Shown piece after piece: positions 15,370 through 28,105 of a stretch of DNA of 64,000 nt (positions are counted from its first letter, which is position 1; each line of letters opens with the position of its first letter). The notes beneath the pieces are model-generated. The model was not told the DNA's origin. It saw only the letters and a list, made by a program, of their open reading frames with translations, and ran no database searches. The DNA is taken from contig OZ244400.1 in the NCBI GenBank assembly GCA_965217275.1, positions 1,550,001-1,614,000 on the forward strand, written 5' to 3'. This stretch comes from Tunicatimonas sp965217275 (GTDB taxonomy: Bacteria; Bacteroidota; Bacteroidia; Cytophagales; Cyclobacteriaceae). The position numbers and the translations under genes were made by a program.

Positions 15370-16020
15370 TTATCCAAAGTTCAGCGGTTTTTTAGACTTA
15401 TAGTAATACCAGTTATTGTCTAATTTCTTGCCACTTTTTTTCTTATTTTGCCAATACTCTTCGAAATGCTGTTCTTCAATTTTATAGCCTGTTGGAAAGT
15501 AAATTAAATAGTCATAAGCGGTTAAATACACTTTGATTATTCCACCTAAACGAATTTGACCATATGTAATTATTCCATATTCACGAATCGTTTTCCTTAA
15601 TTGACTAAAATATAGAACTGGGTCTTTTCCAATAGATTTTATTTTGACTGAAACTGTATCGTTCATCACCAATCTGAAGTCAGTTAGCTCCTTAACCAAT
15701 TTTGCTCTTTCAAAATCGATTATAGTATCAAGTTTTATTTTAAATTCTCGCTGAAAAACGTCAAAACTACCGAAATTAATAATTAAAAGCTCAACAGAGT
15801 CTCTGTTTAAACATCTGAAAGTTCGTGATTCATCATCTGACAGATAGTAGAATTGAGAACGTGGGTTATAGCTATATTTCTGAAGTTCATCGTTCTGAAT
15901 GAATTCGGTTGCGCAATTCGCATGAAATTCAGTCGCGAGTTTCCAGCCATCTTGATCTTGCTTGGGAGAGTTGCAAGAATAAAAAGTTAAGCCAAATATC
16001 GTTACCAGTAAAAATCTCAT
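15370..16020 (-). CDS. Putative lipoprotein of unknown function
   Basis: A 216-residue protein. M-R-F-L-L-V-T-I-F-G-L-T-F-Y-S-C-N-S is a lipoprotein signal with the lipobox cysteine, which places the start at 16020 rather than seven codons upstream. The rest is rich in K, Y, N and I with no motif I can name. The DNA is clearly AT-richer than the genes on both sides, suggesting recent acquisition. It has no close partner gene. Confidence 0.6.
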   Translation of the reverse strand: MRFLLVTIFGLTFYSCNSPKQDQDGWKLATEFHANCATEFIQNDELQKYSYNPRSQFYYLSDDESRTFRCLNRDSVELLIINFGSFDVFQREFKIKLDTIIDFERAKLVKELTDFRLVMNDTVSVKIKSIGKDPVLYFSQLRKTIREYGIITYGQIRLGGIIKVYLTAYDYLIYFPTGYKIEEQHFEEYWQNKKKSGKKLDNNWYYYKSKKPLNFG

Positions 16021-16209
16021 GAGGTTCGCACTGTATTGCACAAGATTCGCTTAGCTACAACTATGTGAGGCGTCCCGTGTCTACACGTAACACAGCGATA
16101 GGATGGCTATTTGACAACTATCACGCAAGATACTGCTTGCTCCTGGCTTATTTACCTGGGTAATCCCACTCGCTACCGAAACAAGGTCTCTCAATAGCAA
16201 AAACTCAAC

Positions 16210-17658
16210 TTATGCCAGAATATCTTTTACCACTTCGCCGTGCACGTCGGTGAGGCGGAAGCGCCGCCCCTGGTGCTTGAAGGTCAGTTTTTCGTGGTCC
16301 ACTCCCAGCAAATACATCAGCGTGGCCTGGAAGTCGTGCACGTGCACGGGATTGCTCACGATGTTGTAGCCAAACTCGTCGGTTTGTCCGTAGGTGATGC
16401 CGGGCTTCACCCCACCCCCGGCCATCCACAGGCTAAAGCAGCGCGGATGGTGGTCGCGCCCGTAGTTTTCTTTGGTGAGCTTGCCCTGCGAATAGTTGGT
16501 ACGTCCGAATTCGCCACCCCAGATCACCAGTGTATCGTCGAGCAAGCCCCGCTGCTTTAGGTCTTGCACCAAAGCGGCCGAGGGCTGGTCCACACTCTTG
16601 GCCATCAGTTGAATGTCCTTCGGCAAATTGCCGTGCTGGTCCCAACCCTGGTGATACAATTGCACAAACTTCACGTCTTTTTCGATCAACCGACGGGCCA
16701 GCAAGCAGTTGGCGGCAAAGGTACCGGGCCGACGCGCTTCTTCGCCGTACATCTCGTAAATGTAATCCGGCTCTTGGCTGATGTCCATGGTGTCGGGCAC
16801 CGAGGCCTGCATGCGGTAGGCCATCTCATACTGCGCGATGCGCGAGTTGATCTCGGGGTCCATCACCTTGTCGTACTGGATGTCGTGCAGGTCTTTGAGC
16901 TTATCAAGCATGCGCCGTCGGCTGCTTTTTTCCATGCCGGGCGGGTCGTTGAGATATAGCACCGGGTCTTTGCCCGAGCGAAACTGCACCCCTTGGTGCA
17001 GCGAAGGCAGAAACCCGTTGCCCCACAATTTGGCGTAAAGCGGTTGCCCCCCTTCGCGCCCGCGCGATAGCAACACGCTGAAGGCGGGCAAGTTTTCATT
17101 ATCGCTGCCCAGGCCGTAGCTAATCCACGAGCCGATGCTGGGCCGACCGTTCTGCTGCGACCCGGTTTGGAAGAAGGTGATGGCGGGGTCGTGGTTGATC
17201 GCTTCGGTGTGCATAGACTTGATGAAGCACAAATCATCCACGATCTTGGCCGTGTGGGGCATCAGTTCGCTCACCCAGGCCCCACTCTTGCCGTACTGCG
17301 CAAAGTCGTAGACCGAACCGGCCAGGGGAAATGATTTCTGCCCGGAGGTCATCCCCGTAAGCCGCTGCTCGCCGCGCACCGAGGCGGGCAGTTCTTGGCC
17401 GACTCGCTCACGTAGCGTTGGCTTGTAGTCGAAAAGTTCCAGTTGCGACGGCCCGCCACTCTGAAACAGGTAGATCACCCGCTTGGCGCGGGGGGCAAAG
17501 TGCAACTGATCAATCACCCCGCCAGCGCCATTGCTGGCCGACTGTCCAAAGAGTTTGGTAGGACTGAGCAGGGACGAGAGCGCAATGCTGCCCAACCCCA
17601 AACTGGTTTTGGTCAGGAAGTCGCGGCGGTCGATGTGTTGGTTGTGGAGGAGGTTCAT
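16210..17658 (-). CDS. DUF1501 family protein, Tat-exported (pair A)
   Basis: A 482-residue protein of the DUF1501 family, which has an alkaline-phosphatase/sulfatase-like fold and is common in Planctomycetes and some Bacteroidota. A twin-arginine signal (R-R-D-F-L-T-K-T-S-L-G-L-G-S) opens it. Conserved segments include P-R-A-K-R-V-I-Y-L-F-Q-S-G-G-P-S-Q-L-E-L-F-D, Q-L-Y-H-Q-G-W-D-Q-H-G-N and W-G-G-E-F-G-R-T...D-H-H-P. It is the downstream partner of the PSD1 gene at 17985-21212; such pairs are thought to degrade or modify complex carbohydrates, but no activity is established. Unlike pair B, 326 bp separates it from its partner. Confidence 0.85.
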   Translation of the reverse strand: MNLLHNQHIDRRDFLTKTSLGLGSIALSSLLSPTKLFGQSASNGAGGVIDQLHFAPRAKRVIYLFQSGGPSQLELFDYKPTLRERVGQELPASVRGEQRLTGMTSGQKSFPLAGSVYDFAQYGKSGAWVSELMPHTAKIVDDLCFIKSMHTEAINHDPAITFFQTGSQQNGRPSIGSWISYGLGSDNENLPAFSVLLSRGREGGQPLYAKLWGNGFLPSLHQGVQFRSGKDPVLYLNDPPGMEKSSRRRMLDKLKDLHDIQYDKVMDPEINSRIAQYEMAYRMQASVPDTMDISQEPDYIYEMYGEEARRPGTFAANCLLARRLIEKDVKFVQLYHQGWDQHGNLPKDIQLMAKSVDQPSAALVQDLKQRGLLDDTLVIWGGEFGRTNYSQGKLTKENYGRDHHPRCFSLWMAGGGVKPGITYGQTDEFGYNIVSNPVHVHDFQATLMYLLGVDHEKLTFKHQGRRFRLTDVHGEVVKDILA

Positions 17659-17984
17659 AGTCTCAATGGTTCGATTGCTCGAGGATTCGATTGTTGATTG
17701 GCGGCGGGGTTAGTCTATTACTTGACTGTTCAATTGCTCAATTGTTATCTGGCTGCGTGGCTACTTTATTGTTTGACCGTTGAGTGACTGGACGGTTATA
17801 TTTTGAGTGTTTGATTAGTGTATTTGATGAGTTGATTAACGAGTTTGGGTAGAGACTCTAGCTGAGTGAAAAAATCTTCGTAAGTGGTCGGACTTATAAG
17901 TTTCCTTCAAATACCTTTTATCAACCATATCTCTACTTCTTAATGAATAAACAATGAAACAATCGAACCCTCGAGCAATCGAGT
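17659..17984. mobile_element. Inverted-repeat-bounded segment inside PSD1-DUF1501 pair A
   Basis: Bases 17671-17695 (TCGATTGCTCGAGG...) recur inverted at 17958-17982 with 24 of 25 positions matching. They bound a 312-bp segment that fills almost exactly the gap between the two genes. No protein is encoded; the interior is made of short TTGATT/TTGACTG-type words. The equivalent gap in pair B is a single base, so an insertion is the simplest reading. No transposase or clear target duplication is visible, so the element type is unknown. Confidence 0.5.
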
Positions 17985-21212
<3,228 letters not shown>

Positions 21213-21319
21213 GGTTAGTGTAGCAAAGTAAGTAAATATGAGGTGGTCAAAGAGCTGACCAAAACTTTTCTTCCACCTATTAAAGAACAAAAAATCCGAG
21301 GTAAAAGTTGCGTAGCCGC

Positions 21320-22765
21320 CTAAGCCAAAATATCCCGTACCACCTTGCCGTGCACGTCGGTCAGGCGGTACCGGCGGCCCTGGTGCTTGAACGTGAGCCG
21401 CTCGTGGTCTACCCCCAGCAAATGTAACAAGGTGGCTTGGAAGTCATGCACGTGCACCGGATTCTGCACAATATTGTAACTAAACTCGTCGGTTTGGCCG
21501 TACACCAGACCCTTCTTCACCCCACCTCCGGCCATCCACACGCTAAAACAACGGGGATGGTGGTCCCGTCCGAAATTGTCTTTTTCTAGCTTGCCTTGCG
21601 AGTAGTTGGTTCGACCAAACTCGCCGCCCCACACTACCAGCGTATCGTCCAGCAGCCCCCGCTGCTTCAAATCCAGTACCAGTCCGGCCGAGGCTTGGTC
21701 GACACTCCGGGCCATCGCGCTGATATCTTTGGGCAAGTTACCGTGCTGGTCCCAGCCCTGGTGGTACAACTGGATGAATTTTACATCCCGTTCGGCCAAG
21801 CGGCGAGCCAGCAAGCAGTTGGCTGCAAAGGTACCCGGCGTACGGGAATCTTCGCCGTACAGTTCGTACGTATGCTCCGATTCGTCCGCCACGTTCATCG
21901 TTTCCGGCACCGAGGTTTGCATCCGGTAAGCCATCTCGTACTGGGCGATTTTTGAGTTGATTTCGGGGTCCTCCAGGCGTTCGTACTGCATCTCGTGCAT
22001 TCGCTTCAGAAAGGCCAGTTGCCGCCCCCGGTCTTCTTTATCTATACTGGGCGGGTTGTTCAGGAACAGCACCGGGTCTTTACCCGAACGAAACTGCACT
22101 CCCTGGTGCTCGGAAGCTAAAAAGCCGTTGCCCCACAGGCGAGAATAAAGCGGTTGCGGGCGGGCCCGGCCTTCCGAAAGCAGCACGCAGAACGTTGGCA
22201 GGTTTTCGTTGTCACTGCCCAGCCCGTAGCTGACCCACGAACCCATGCACGGTCGACCCGGTTGCTGAGAGCCGGTCTGGAAAAAGGTGATTGCCGGGTC
22301 GTGATTGATCGCTTCGGTATACATAGAGTTGATGATGCATAACTCGTCCACGATTTTAGCCGTGTGCGGCATTAGTTCGCTTACCCAGGCTCCGCTCTCG
22401 CCGTGGCGCGCAAACTCGAAGGGCGAACCCACCAGCGGAAACGTGGTTTGCCCGGAAGTCATCCCGGTGAGTCGCTGCTCACCCCGCACCGAAGCAGGTA
22501 GTTCTTCGCCGAACATCTGGTCCAAGCGAGGTTTGTAGTCGAAGAGCTCCATCTGCGACGGGCCGCCGCTTTGGAAGAGGTAGATCACTCGCTTGGCCCG
22601 GGGCGCAAAGTGCGGTTTGCCGGGCGAACCCAACGGCGAAGAGGAACCAAACAAATTCGTAGGTTGCAGCAACGAACCCAGGGTAGCGGCTCCCAGCCCC
22701 AGCGTAGTTTTGGTCAGGAAGTCGCGACGACTGTAGTTCGGCGTGTATTGTTGGCAATCGCTCAT
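21320..22765 (-). CDS. DUF1501 family protein, Tat-exported (pair B)
   Basis: A 481-residue paralogue of the protein at 16210-17658, with a Tat signal (S-R-R-D-F-L-T-K-T-T-L-G-L-G), F-Q-S-G-G-P-S-Q-M-E-L-F-D, Q-L-Y-H-Q-G-W-D-Q-H-G-N and W-G-G-E-F-G-R-T-N-Y-S. Its ATG lies one base after the stop of the PSD1 gene, so the two are almost certainly co-transcribed and translationally coupled. It should act outside the cytoplasmic membrane with that partner. The catalytic status is unknown, as for the whole family. Confidence 0.85.
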   Translation of the reverse strand: MSDCQQYTPNYSRRDFLTKTTLGLGAATLGSLLQPTNLFGSSSPLGSPGKPHFAPRAKRVIYLFQSGGPSQMELFDYKPRLDQMFGEELPASVRGEQRLTGMTSGQTTFPLVGSPFEFARHGESGAWVSELMPHTAKIVDELCIINSMYTEAINHDPAITFFQTGSQQPGRPCMGSWVSYGLGSDNENLPTFCVLLSEGRARPQPLYSRLWGNGFLASEHQGVQFRSGKDPVLFLNNPPSIDKEDRGRQLAFLKRMHEMQYERLEDPEINSKIAQYEMAYRMQTSVPETMNVADESEHTYELYGEDSRTPGTFAANCLLARRLAERDVKFIQLYHQGWDQHGNLPKDISAMARSVDQASAGLVLDLKQRGLLDDTLVVWGGEFGRTNYSQGKLEKDNFGRDHHPRCFSVWMAGGGVKKGLVYGQTDEFSYNIVQNPVHVHDFQATLLHLLGVDHERLTFKHQGRRYRLTDVHGKVVRDILA

Positions 22766-22766
22766 G

Positions 22767-25700
22767 CTATCGTTTGGTGTAGGTTTCGTCGTAGCTCATC
22801 ATAATGTTGGTCACCACCGTTAGGGCTGCTACTTCGGTAAGCGGCAGGGCATCGTCCCGCGGATAATCACCCACTTGAAGCAGCTCAGCGGCTCCGGTGG
22901 GGTCACGGTGGTACTTTTCGTGCTCCTCTTCGTAGAGTTCCTTCATCAAAGACAATTCTTGTTCGTTCAGCGAACGACTGGTTAGCAAACGAAAGGCATG
23001 ATCAATCCGGTCGGAAACATCTTCTCCGCTTTCTTTTACTGCTCGTTCGGCAATAAGTCGAGCCGCTTCCACCATCTGCGGTTCGTTCAGCAGCAATAAT
23101 GCCTGTAGCGGCGTGTTGGTGCGCTGGCGGCGCACGATGCACGTGCTGCGGTCCGAGGCGTCCAGCACCGTCATGGTGGGAGGCGGAGCCGTGCGGCGAA
23201 CGAAGGTGTACAGGCTGCGGCGGTAGAGCTTATCCCCCTGGTCGGGCTCATAGTCTACCAGCAACTGAGAAAAGTGCGTTTTGCTCCATAAATCCTCCGG
23301 TTGATAGGTCTTTACGCTCGGTCCGCCGATCCGGTTCACCAGCAAACCGCTGGCGGCCAGCGCGTTGTCGCGGATCATCTCGGCGGGCAGGCGGTGGCTT
23401 GGCCCCCGGGCTAGTAGCTGGTTGTCGGAATCTCGCTCCCGCAGTTCAGGACTCGCCACCGACGACTGCCGGTAGGTGGCCGAAGTGACAATCCGCCGCA
23501 GCAGGGCCTTCACGTCCCAGTCCGACCGAAACTCCGTCGCCAACCAGTCGAGCAGTTCGGGATGCGTAGGCAAGTCACCCTGGTTGCCGAAGTCTTCCAG
23601 CGAACCCACGATGCCCCGTCCGAAGAACAGGTGCCAGTAGCGATTAACAATCACCCGGGCGGTGAGCGGATTATCGTCGCTCAGCAACCACCGGGATAAA
23701 CCCAGGCGGTTCGAGGGGAGATCATCGTCGAAGGTGAGCACGTCGGCAGGAGTGCCGGGTTGCACTTCTTCGGTCGGCGCGTCGTACACCCCGCGGTCGA
23801 GCACGAAGGTAGGGCGGGGCGTGTCCATCTCGCGCATCACCATCATTTCCGGCAGCGTATCCAGAATGGCGCGCTCCTTTTCTCGCAGGGCACGGAGGTG
23901 GTTCCGCATCTTTCGGTACTCAGGGTCGCGGTGGTGACGGCGGTGGGCTAACACCAATTGCTGTTCTTCGTCGCTAAGCGCTTCGTAGGGCGTGTCTTCC
24001 CAGAAGCGGTGGCCCACTACGCCCGCCACTTCCAAACCGGTTAGTTGTCGCTCGTAGAGCCGTACTTCGTCGATGGCCCCCCGGAACAGTCCGATGTCCA
24101 GAGCAAAGCGGTAACTGCGGCCCACCCGCACCGGTTGAGGCTCGAGTTCAAGCTGAGGACCGATGGTGCGAATGCTTTTTTCCAGCCGGTCATACTGCAC
24201 CCGCACGGGAGCCAAGCGACCGTTGAGGTAGATATGAATACCGTCGGCCCGGCTCGAGCCGTCGTAGGTAAACATCACGTGACTCCAGTCTCGGGTCGAA
24301 ATACTGTCCCGGGTGGTCACCTGCAAGCAGTGGTCAGGTAAATCGTGCGTGAGGCGAACGCTGGCCCGATTGAGGCTATCCAGGAAGAGTTCGTAGCCCC
24401 GCCAGTGGGAGTTCTTTTGTCCGGCGTTGCCCAGAATGACCGAATAGTCTTCCCGGACTTCGGGATTCACCCACGCCCCGGCCGAGAACGCATCGGTGCG
24501 CTCAAAATCACCGCCCGGTTCGAGGGATAAAAATTCGTACTCGTTGTTGAAACGCAGCGCAGTACCCGACGAACCCGGGACAACCTCTCGTTCGCCCTTC
24601 ACTTCGGCCGTGCGACCGGCGGGAGCTCGGTTGGGGGTTTGCTCCTTCGTAAAGTCGTCGAGCGGATAGTGACCTATCAGTCCCTGCTGCAAATTAACCG
24701 CCGCCGGGGCGTTGTCCGCCGCAGATGAAGATAGGGCATATTCTGACAGTTTCTGCTCCTGCTCATTGATCAGATGACGAAGATAATTAACCTGGTCGGC
24801 CACTTCTTCGTCTTCCATCAGCACCATCGTGGGAGCGGCGTGGCCGTCGTTAGAAATCATGCCCAGCTCATCAACGTTGTTAAAGAAGGCAAAGAACTGG
24901 TAATACTCTTTCTGGGAGATCGGATCGTATTTATGATCATGACAGCGGGCGCATTCCATAGTAAGACCTAAAAAAGCTTTGGCGGTAGTGTTAGTCCGGT
25001 CAAACACGTTTTCCAGGCGGTATTCCTCCGGCACAATGCCCGCTTCCGAACTCACCGGATGGTTGCGGTGAAAAGCAGTAGCCAGCACCTGCTCTTGGGT
25101 AGGGTCCGGCAACAGGTCGCCCGCCATCTGCCAGGTGGTGAACTGATCAAACGGTAGGTTTTCATTAAACGCTTTGATTACCCAATCGCGCCAGGGCCAC
25201 ATCCGGCGGTAGCCGTCGGCGTGGTAGCCGTGCGAATCGGCATAACGGGCCACGTCGAGCCAGTCCATCGCCATACGTTCGCCGTAGTGCGGAGAAGCCA
25301 GCAGCCGGTCTACTGCGCGCTCGTAAGCACTGGGCGAAGTGTCGTTGGTGAAGGTCGCCATCTCCTTTGGCGTGGGGGGCAGACCGGTCAGATCGAAGGT
25401 GACGCGGCGCAATAACTGCATTTTTTCGGCGGCGGGCGAAGGAGACAAGCCTTCGCGTTCCAACTGAGCCAGCACAAAGTTATCGATGGGATTGCGAACC
25501 CAGTCGGGGTTTTGTACGTCCGGCACCTCCGGTCTTTTGGGTTCGATGAGCGACCAGTGAGGTTTGTACTCCGCTCCCTGCTCAATCCAGCGGGTGAGCA
25601 CCGCCACTTCTTGTTCGGACAGCTTGAGGTTAGACGTTGGCGGGGGCATCATTACTTCGGGGTTGTCGGAAGTGATGCGGTGGTAGAGTTCGCTGTCGTG

Positions 25701-25973
25701 GGGGTTGCCCGGCACAATGGCAAATTTGCCCGGCTCGTCTTCCAGCGCGGCCAAAGCCGATTCTTCGGTATCCAGCCGGAAGTTAGATTCTTGGTTAGCC
25801 GCATCCGGGCCGTGGCAAGCGAAGCACCGATCAGACAAGATGGGCTTCACATGCAGGTTAAAGTCAACATTTTCCGGCAGTTGCGCTTCTATTTCCGCCG
25901 GAAATTCTACCCGATTATTGCAGGAAATGAGCAGCAGTAGGCTAGCAAGAAGACAATAGATGCGCATAGTCAT
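22767..25973 (-). CDS. PSD1/PSCyt1/PSCyt2 domain protein with LamG domain (pair B)
   Basis: A 1068-residue lipoprotein (L-L-L-L-I-S-C-N-N lipobox). The start may be the ATG at 25973 or the second ATG at 25967, which fits the M-R start of the paralogue better. Domains in order: PSCyt1 with C-F-A-C-H-G-P-D-A, PSCyt2 with C-A-R-C-H-D-H-K-Y-D-P-I-S, a LamG-like insert (F-S-A-G-A-W-V-N...M-F-T-Y-D-G-S-S-R-A-D-G), and PSD1 with N-R-Y-W-H-L-F-F-G-R-G-I-V. It is the first gene of pair B. The two C-x-x-C-H sites suggest covalent haem and electron transfer. Confidence 0.85.
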   Translation of the reverse strand: MTMRIYCLLASLLLLISCNNRVEFPAEIEAQLPENVDFNLHVKPILSDRCFACHGPDAANQESNFRLDTEESALAALEDEPGKFAIVPGNPHDSELYHRITSDNPEVMMPPPTSNLKLSEQEVAVLTRWIEQGAEYKPHWSLIEPKRPEVPDVQNPDWVRNPIDNFVLAQLEREGLSPSPAAEKMQLLRRVTFDLTGLPPTPKEMATFTNDTSPSAYERAVDRLLASPHYGERMAMDWLDVARYADSHGYHADGYRRMWPWRDWVIKAFNENLPFDQFTTWQMAGDLLPDPTQEQVLATAFHRNHPVSSEAGIVPEEYRLENVFDRTNTTAKAFLGLTMECARCHDHKYDPISQKEYYQFFAFFNNVDELGMISNDGHAAPTMVLMEDEEVADQVNYLRHLINEQEQKLSEYALSSSAADNAPAAVNLQQGLIGHYPLDDFTKEQTPNRAPAGRTAEVKGEREVVPGSSGTALRFNNEYEFLSLEPGGDFERTDAFSAGAWVNPEVREDYSVILGNAGQKNSHWRGYELFLDSLNRASVRLTHDLPDHCLQVTTRDSISTRDWSHVMFTYDGSSRADGIHIYLNGRLAPVRVQYDRLEKSIRTIGPQLELEPQPVRVGRSYRFALDIGLFRGAIDEVRLYERQLTGLEVAGVVGHRFWEDTPYEALSDEEQQLVLAHRRHHRDPEYRKMRNHLRALREKERAILDTLPEMMVMREMDTPRPTFVLDRGVYDAPTEEVQPGTPADVLTFDDDLPSNRLGLSRWLLSDDNPLTARVIVNRYWHLFFGRGIVGSLEDFGNQGDLPTHPELLDWLATEFRSDWDVKALLRRIVTSATYRQSSVASPELRERDSDNQLLARGPSHRLPAEMIRDNALAASGLLVNRIGGPSVKTYQPEDLWSKTHFSQLLVDYEPDQGDKLYRRSLYTFVRRTAPPPTMTVLDASDRSTCIVRRQRTNTPLQALLLLNEPQMVEAARLIAERAVKESGEDVSDRIDHAFRLLTSRSLNEQELSLMKELYEEEHEKYHRDPTGAAELLQVGDYPRDDALPLTEVAALTVVTNIMMSYDETYTKR

Positions 25974-26158
25974 TTGCAGAAAAATATAGTCTGAAAAGTT
26001 AGCAAGTATTATGAAAAATGCAACGTGACTGCGTAACGATAACGTTGAATTCTAAGAAATGATTCTATGGCACGTTGACCCATAAACTTGAACGGTGATT
26101 TTGGATCGCTTCTCGCGGGACGACCATCTCCTGATCGAGGTGGCAACAAAGCAGCTCA

Positions 26159-26947
26159 CTAATATCTTGGATAGTCAACCATCCATTGGTACGTACGCAG
26201 CAGTTGCCGGGGGGAGAATCCCAGCCGAAACATCGTGAACACAACGAAGTTGGCCACGGTCACCCGTCCGTAGCTATTGTTCCGGTACTTGCGGGCTGAT
26301 ACCTGCGCCTCCCGAGGCACGATTCGGAAGTTGGTTTGGTGGCGTGCCCGGCGGATGAAATCAAAATCCTCCATCACCACGTAGTAGTTGTCGTAGCCCT
26401 TTAGCTCGTTGAATAGCGCACGACGCACAAACAAGGTCTGGTCTCCGCCCCGGCAGGTGAGGCGGCCGAAGCGCGAAAAGTAGCTGTTGAGCGCCAGAAG
26501 CGGATGCACCGCCTCAAAGCGCGATCGATAGCCCCCGATCGAGTAACCCATCCGAAAGCTCTTCTGAATATCGGCCAAGTATCCGTTCGGAGGAAGGGTG
26601 TCGGCGTGCACGAAGTAAAACACGTCGCCGCGCGCCATGCGGGCACCGAAGTTCATCTGGTCGGCCCGGCCCTTCCAGGGCGAAACGTGCACCTGAGCTC
26701 CGGCTTCCTGGGCCCGGTCAATAGTCTGGTCCGTACTGCCCCCGTCGATCACCAGAACCTCTTCTACCGCGCCGCCCGAGTTGGCCAGCAGGTGCGCCAC
26801 CAACGAAGCGATCACTTGTTCTTCGTTATAGGTCGGGATGATGACACTTACGCGTATTGAGTCAACTTCTGCTGGCGTTACCGTTGGAGGAAATAAGGAA
26901 GAGTGCGCAGCGGGTTGGGAGAGATCGGTACGAGAATTGGTCTTCAA
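26159..26947 (-). CDS. TIGR04283-type family 2 glycosyltransferase
   Basis: A 262-residue GT-A fold enzyme. It contains S-V-I-I-P-T-Y-N-E-E, V-I-D-G-G-S-T-D-Q-T, G-R-A-D-Q-M-N-F-G-A and F-V-H-A-D-T-L-P-P, which includes the metal-binding D-x-D-like site, then C-R-G-G-D-Q and the M-E-D-F-D-F acceptor motif. This order is typical of the TIGR04283 group, often found near selenium or radical-SAM domain genes, but no such neighbour is present. It probably transfers a sugar from a nucleotide donor onto a lipid or small acceptor; the substrate is unknown. The first 30 residues before S-V-I-I-P may be an extension. Confidence 0.85.
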   Translation of the reverse strand: MKTNSRTDLSQPAAHSSLFPPTVTPAEVDSIRVSVIIPTYNEEQVIASLVAHLLANSGGAVEEVLVIDGGSTDQTIDRAQEAGAQVHVSPWKGRADQMNFGARMARGDVFYFVHADTLPPNGYLADIQKSFRMGYSIGGYRSRFEAVHPLLALNSYFSRFGRLTCRGGDQTLFVRRALFNELKGYDNYYVVMEDFDFIRRARHQTNFRIVPREAQVSARKYRNNSYGRVTVANFVVFTMFRLGFSPRQLLRTYQWMVDYPRY

Positions 26948-27072
26948 AAAAGCGGTAGTTTTTGATCGGTAGCCACAAAAAGATAATCTGTAGGCCCTAA
27001 GATTACGTAATTGATGAAATAAAGGGTTTTTTACGAAAAAACTCGGTTCTACAGTCTTTACTCTACGAAATA

Positions 27073-27906
27073 ATGAAATTTATGACGTTTTCTACTCTTT
27101 TGATCAGTTTAAGTTACGGCCTGATGATGTGCACCACGGTTCCGGAAAGCGCGGCTGATTCTACTCCGGCCACCAACAAGGATTACCCCTACGTCGAGCT
27201 CTCCCAGGATTTGATCAGCACCGCCCGCAACCAGGCCGATTATGCGGACATCAAAAAACAACTGGCCCAGGTTTCGCCCGAAGTGCTGGAGCAGGAACTG
27301 GACAGCGACCAGGCTAAAAAAGCCTTCTGGATCAACGTGTACAACGGATTTGTGCAACATATTTTGATGGATAACCCGGAGCTGTTTGAAGACCGAGGCG
27401 CGTTTTTTGGTGAGCCGCGCGTCACCATTGCGGGTAAGGAGCTGAGCTTTGATGACATTGAGCACGGCATCATCCGTGGCTCGCGCGTAAAGTGGTTGCT
27501 GGGCCTGATCAAAGACCCGTTTGCCGGAAAGTACGAACGCACCTTTCGGGTGGACAAGACCGACGGGCGCATCCATTTTGCGCTGAACTGCGGAGCGAAA
27601 AGTTGCCCCTACGTGGCCACCTACGACGCCCGCTTCATGGACGAGCAGTTGGATGAAATTGCCCGGCAGTTTCTGAACCGCACCAGCACCTACCAACCCA
27701 ACGAAGAAAAGGTATACGTCACCTCGCTGTTCAGCTGGTTCCGGGGCGACTTCGGCGGAAAAAGCGGTATCAAAAAAGACTTCCTGAAGAAATACGATGT
27801 CATTCCCGAAGAGGCTGATCCCGACCTGGAATTTGACAAGTACGACTGGACATTGGAATTGGGAAACTACGTTGATCTGGAAACCGGACCCAAGGCGACT
27901 AGGTGA
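27073..27906 (+). CDS. DUF547 domain-containing exported protein
   Basis: A 277-residue protein with a signal segment (L-L-I-S-L-S-Y-G-L-M-M-C-T) that ends in a possible lipobox cysteine. The DUF547 core is clear: K-A-F-W-I-N-V-Y-N-G-F, then F-D-D-I-E-H-G-I-I-R-G, H-F-A-L-N-C-G-A-K-S-C-P, and V-T-S-L-F-S-W-F-R-G-D-F. The paired cysteines and the asparagine/histidine positions suggest a cysteine-protease-like or transglutaminase-like fold, but no activity is established for this family. It stands alone and is followed by repeat DNA. Confidence 0.85.
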   Translation: MKFMTFSTLLISLSYGLMMCTTVPESAADSTPATNKDYPYVELSQDLISTARNQADYADIKKQLAQVSPEVLEQELDSDQAKKAFWINVYNGFVQHILMDNPELFEDRGAFFGEPRVTIAGKELSFDDIEHGIIRGSRVKWLLGLIKDPFAGKYERTFRVDKTDGRIHFALNCGAKSCPYVATYDARFMDEQLDEIARQFLNRTSTYQPNEEKVYVTSLFSWFRGDFGGKSGIKKDFLKKYDVIPEEADPDLEFDKYDWTLELGNYVDLETGPKATR

Positions 27907-28007
27907 TTGAATACTGGATGACTTACTAAGTGGCAAGATGCTGGATACTGGATGTTGGTTATTTGTCCTTAGTCACTTGTCATTTGTCCCTTGACTTTCG
28001 TAAATTT
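27905..28007. repeat. Degenerate CCAGTATC word-repeat island B
   Basis: The sequence consists of variants of ggatactggatg, cttagtcacttgtcatttgtc and the like. A segment reading, on the minus strand, aagtcatccagtatt matches aagtcatccagtatcc in the island upstream of glyA. It runs directly into the 7-bp tandem array. Confidence 0.5.
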
Positions 28008-28105
28008 GACCAGTGACCAGTGACCAGTGACCAGTGACCAGTGACCAGTGACCAGTGACCAGTGACCAGTGACCAGTGACCAGTGACCAGTGACCAGTGA
28101 CCAGT
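28008..28105. repeat. Perfect tandem array, 14 copies of GACCAGT
   Basis: Ninety-eight bases are an uninterrupted array of the heptamer GACCAGT, exactly 14 copies, ending at the base before the stop codon (28106-28108, minus strand) of the BamA-like gene. Such arrays change copy number by slippage; because it lies outside coding sequence, any effect would be on 3' ends or transcription. Confidence 0.95.

Noticed and set aside
15210..15395. 61-codon open frame with hydrophobic segment
   Set aside because: The hydrophobic stretch resembles a lipoprotein signal, but the frame ends without a mature domain and overlaps the 3' end of the lipoprotein gene on the other strand.
28008..28105. Possible CRISPR-like array
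   Set aside because: The repeats are contiguous 7-mers without spacers and no cas gene is near; it is a simple tandem array.
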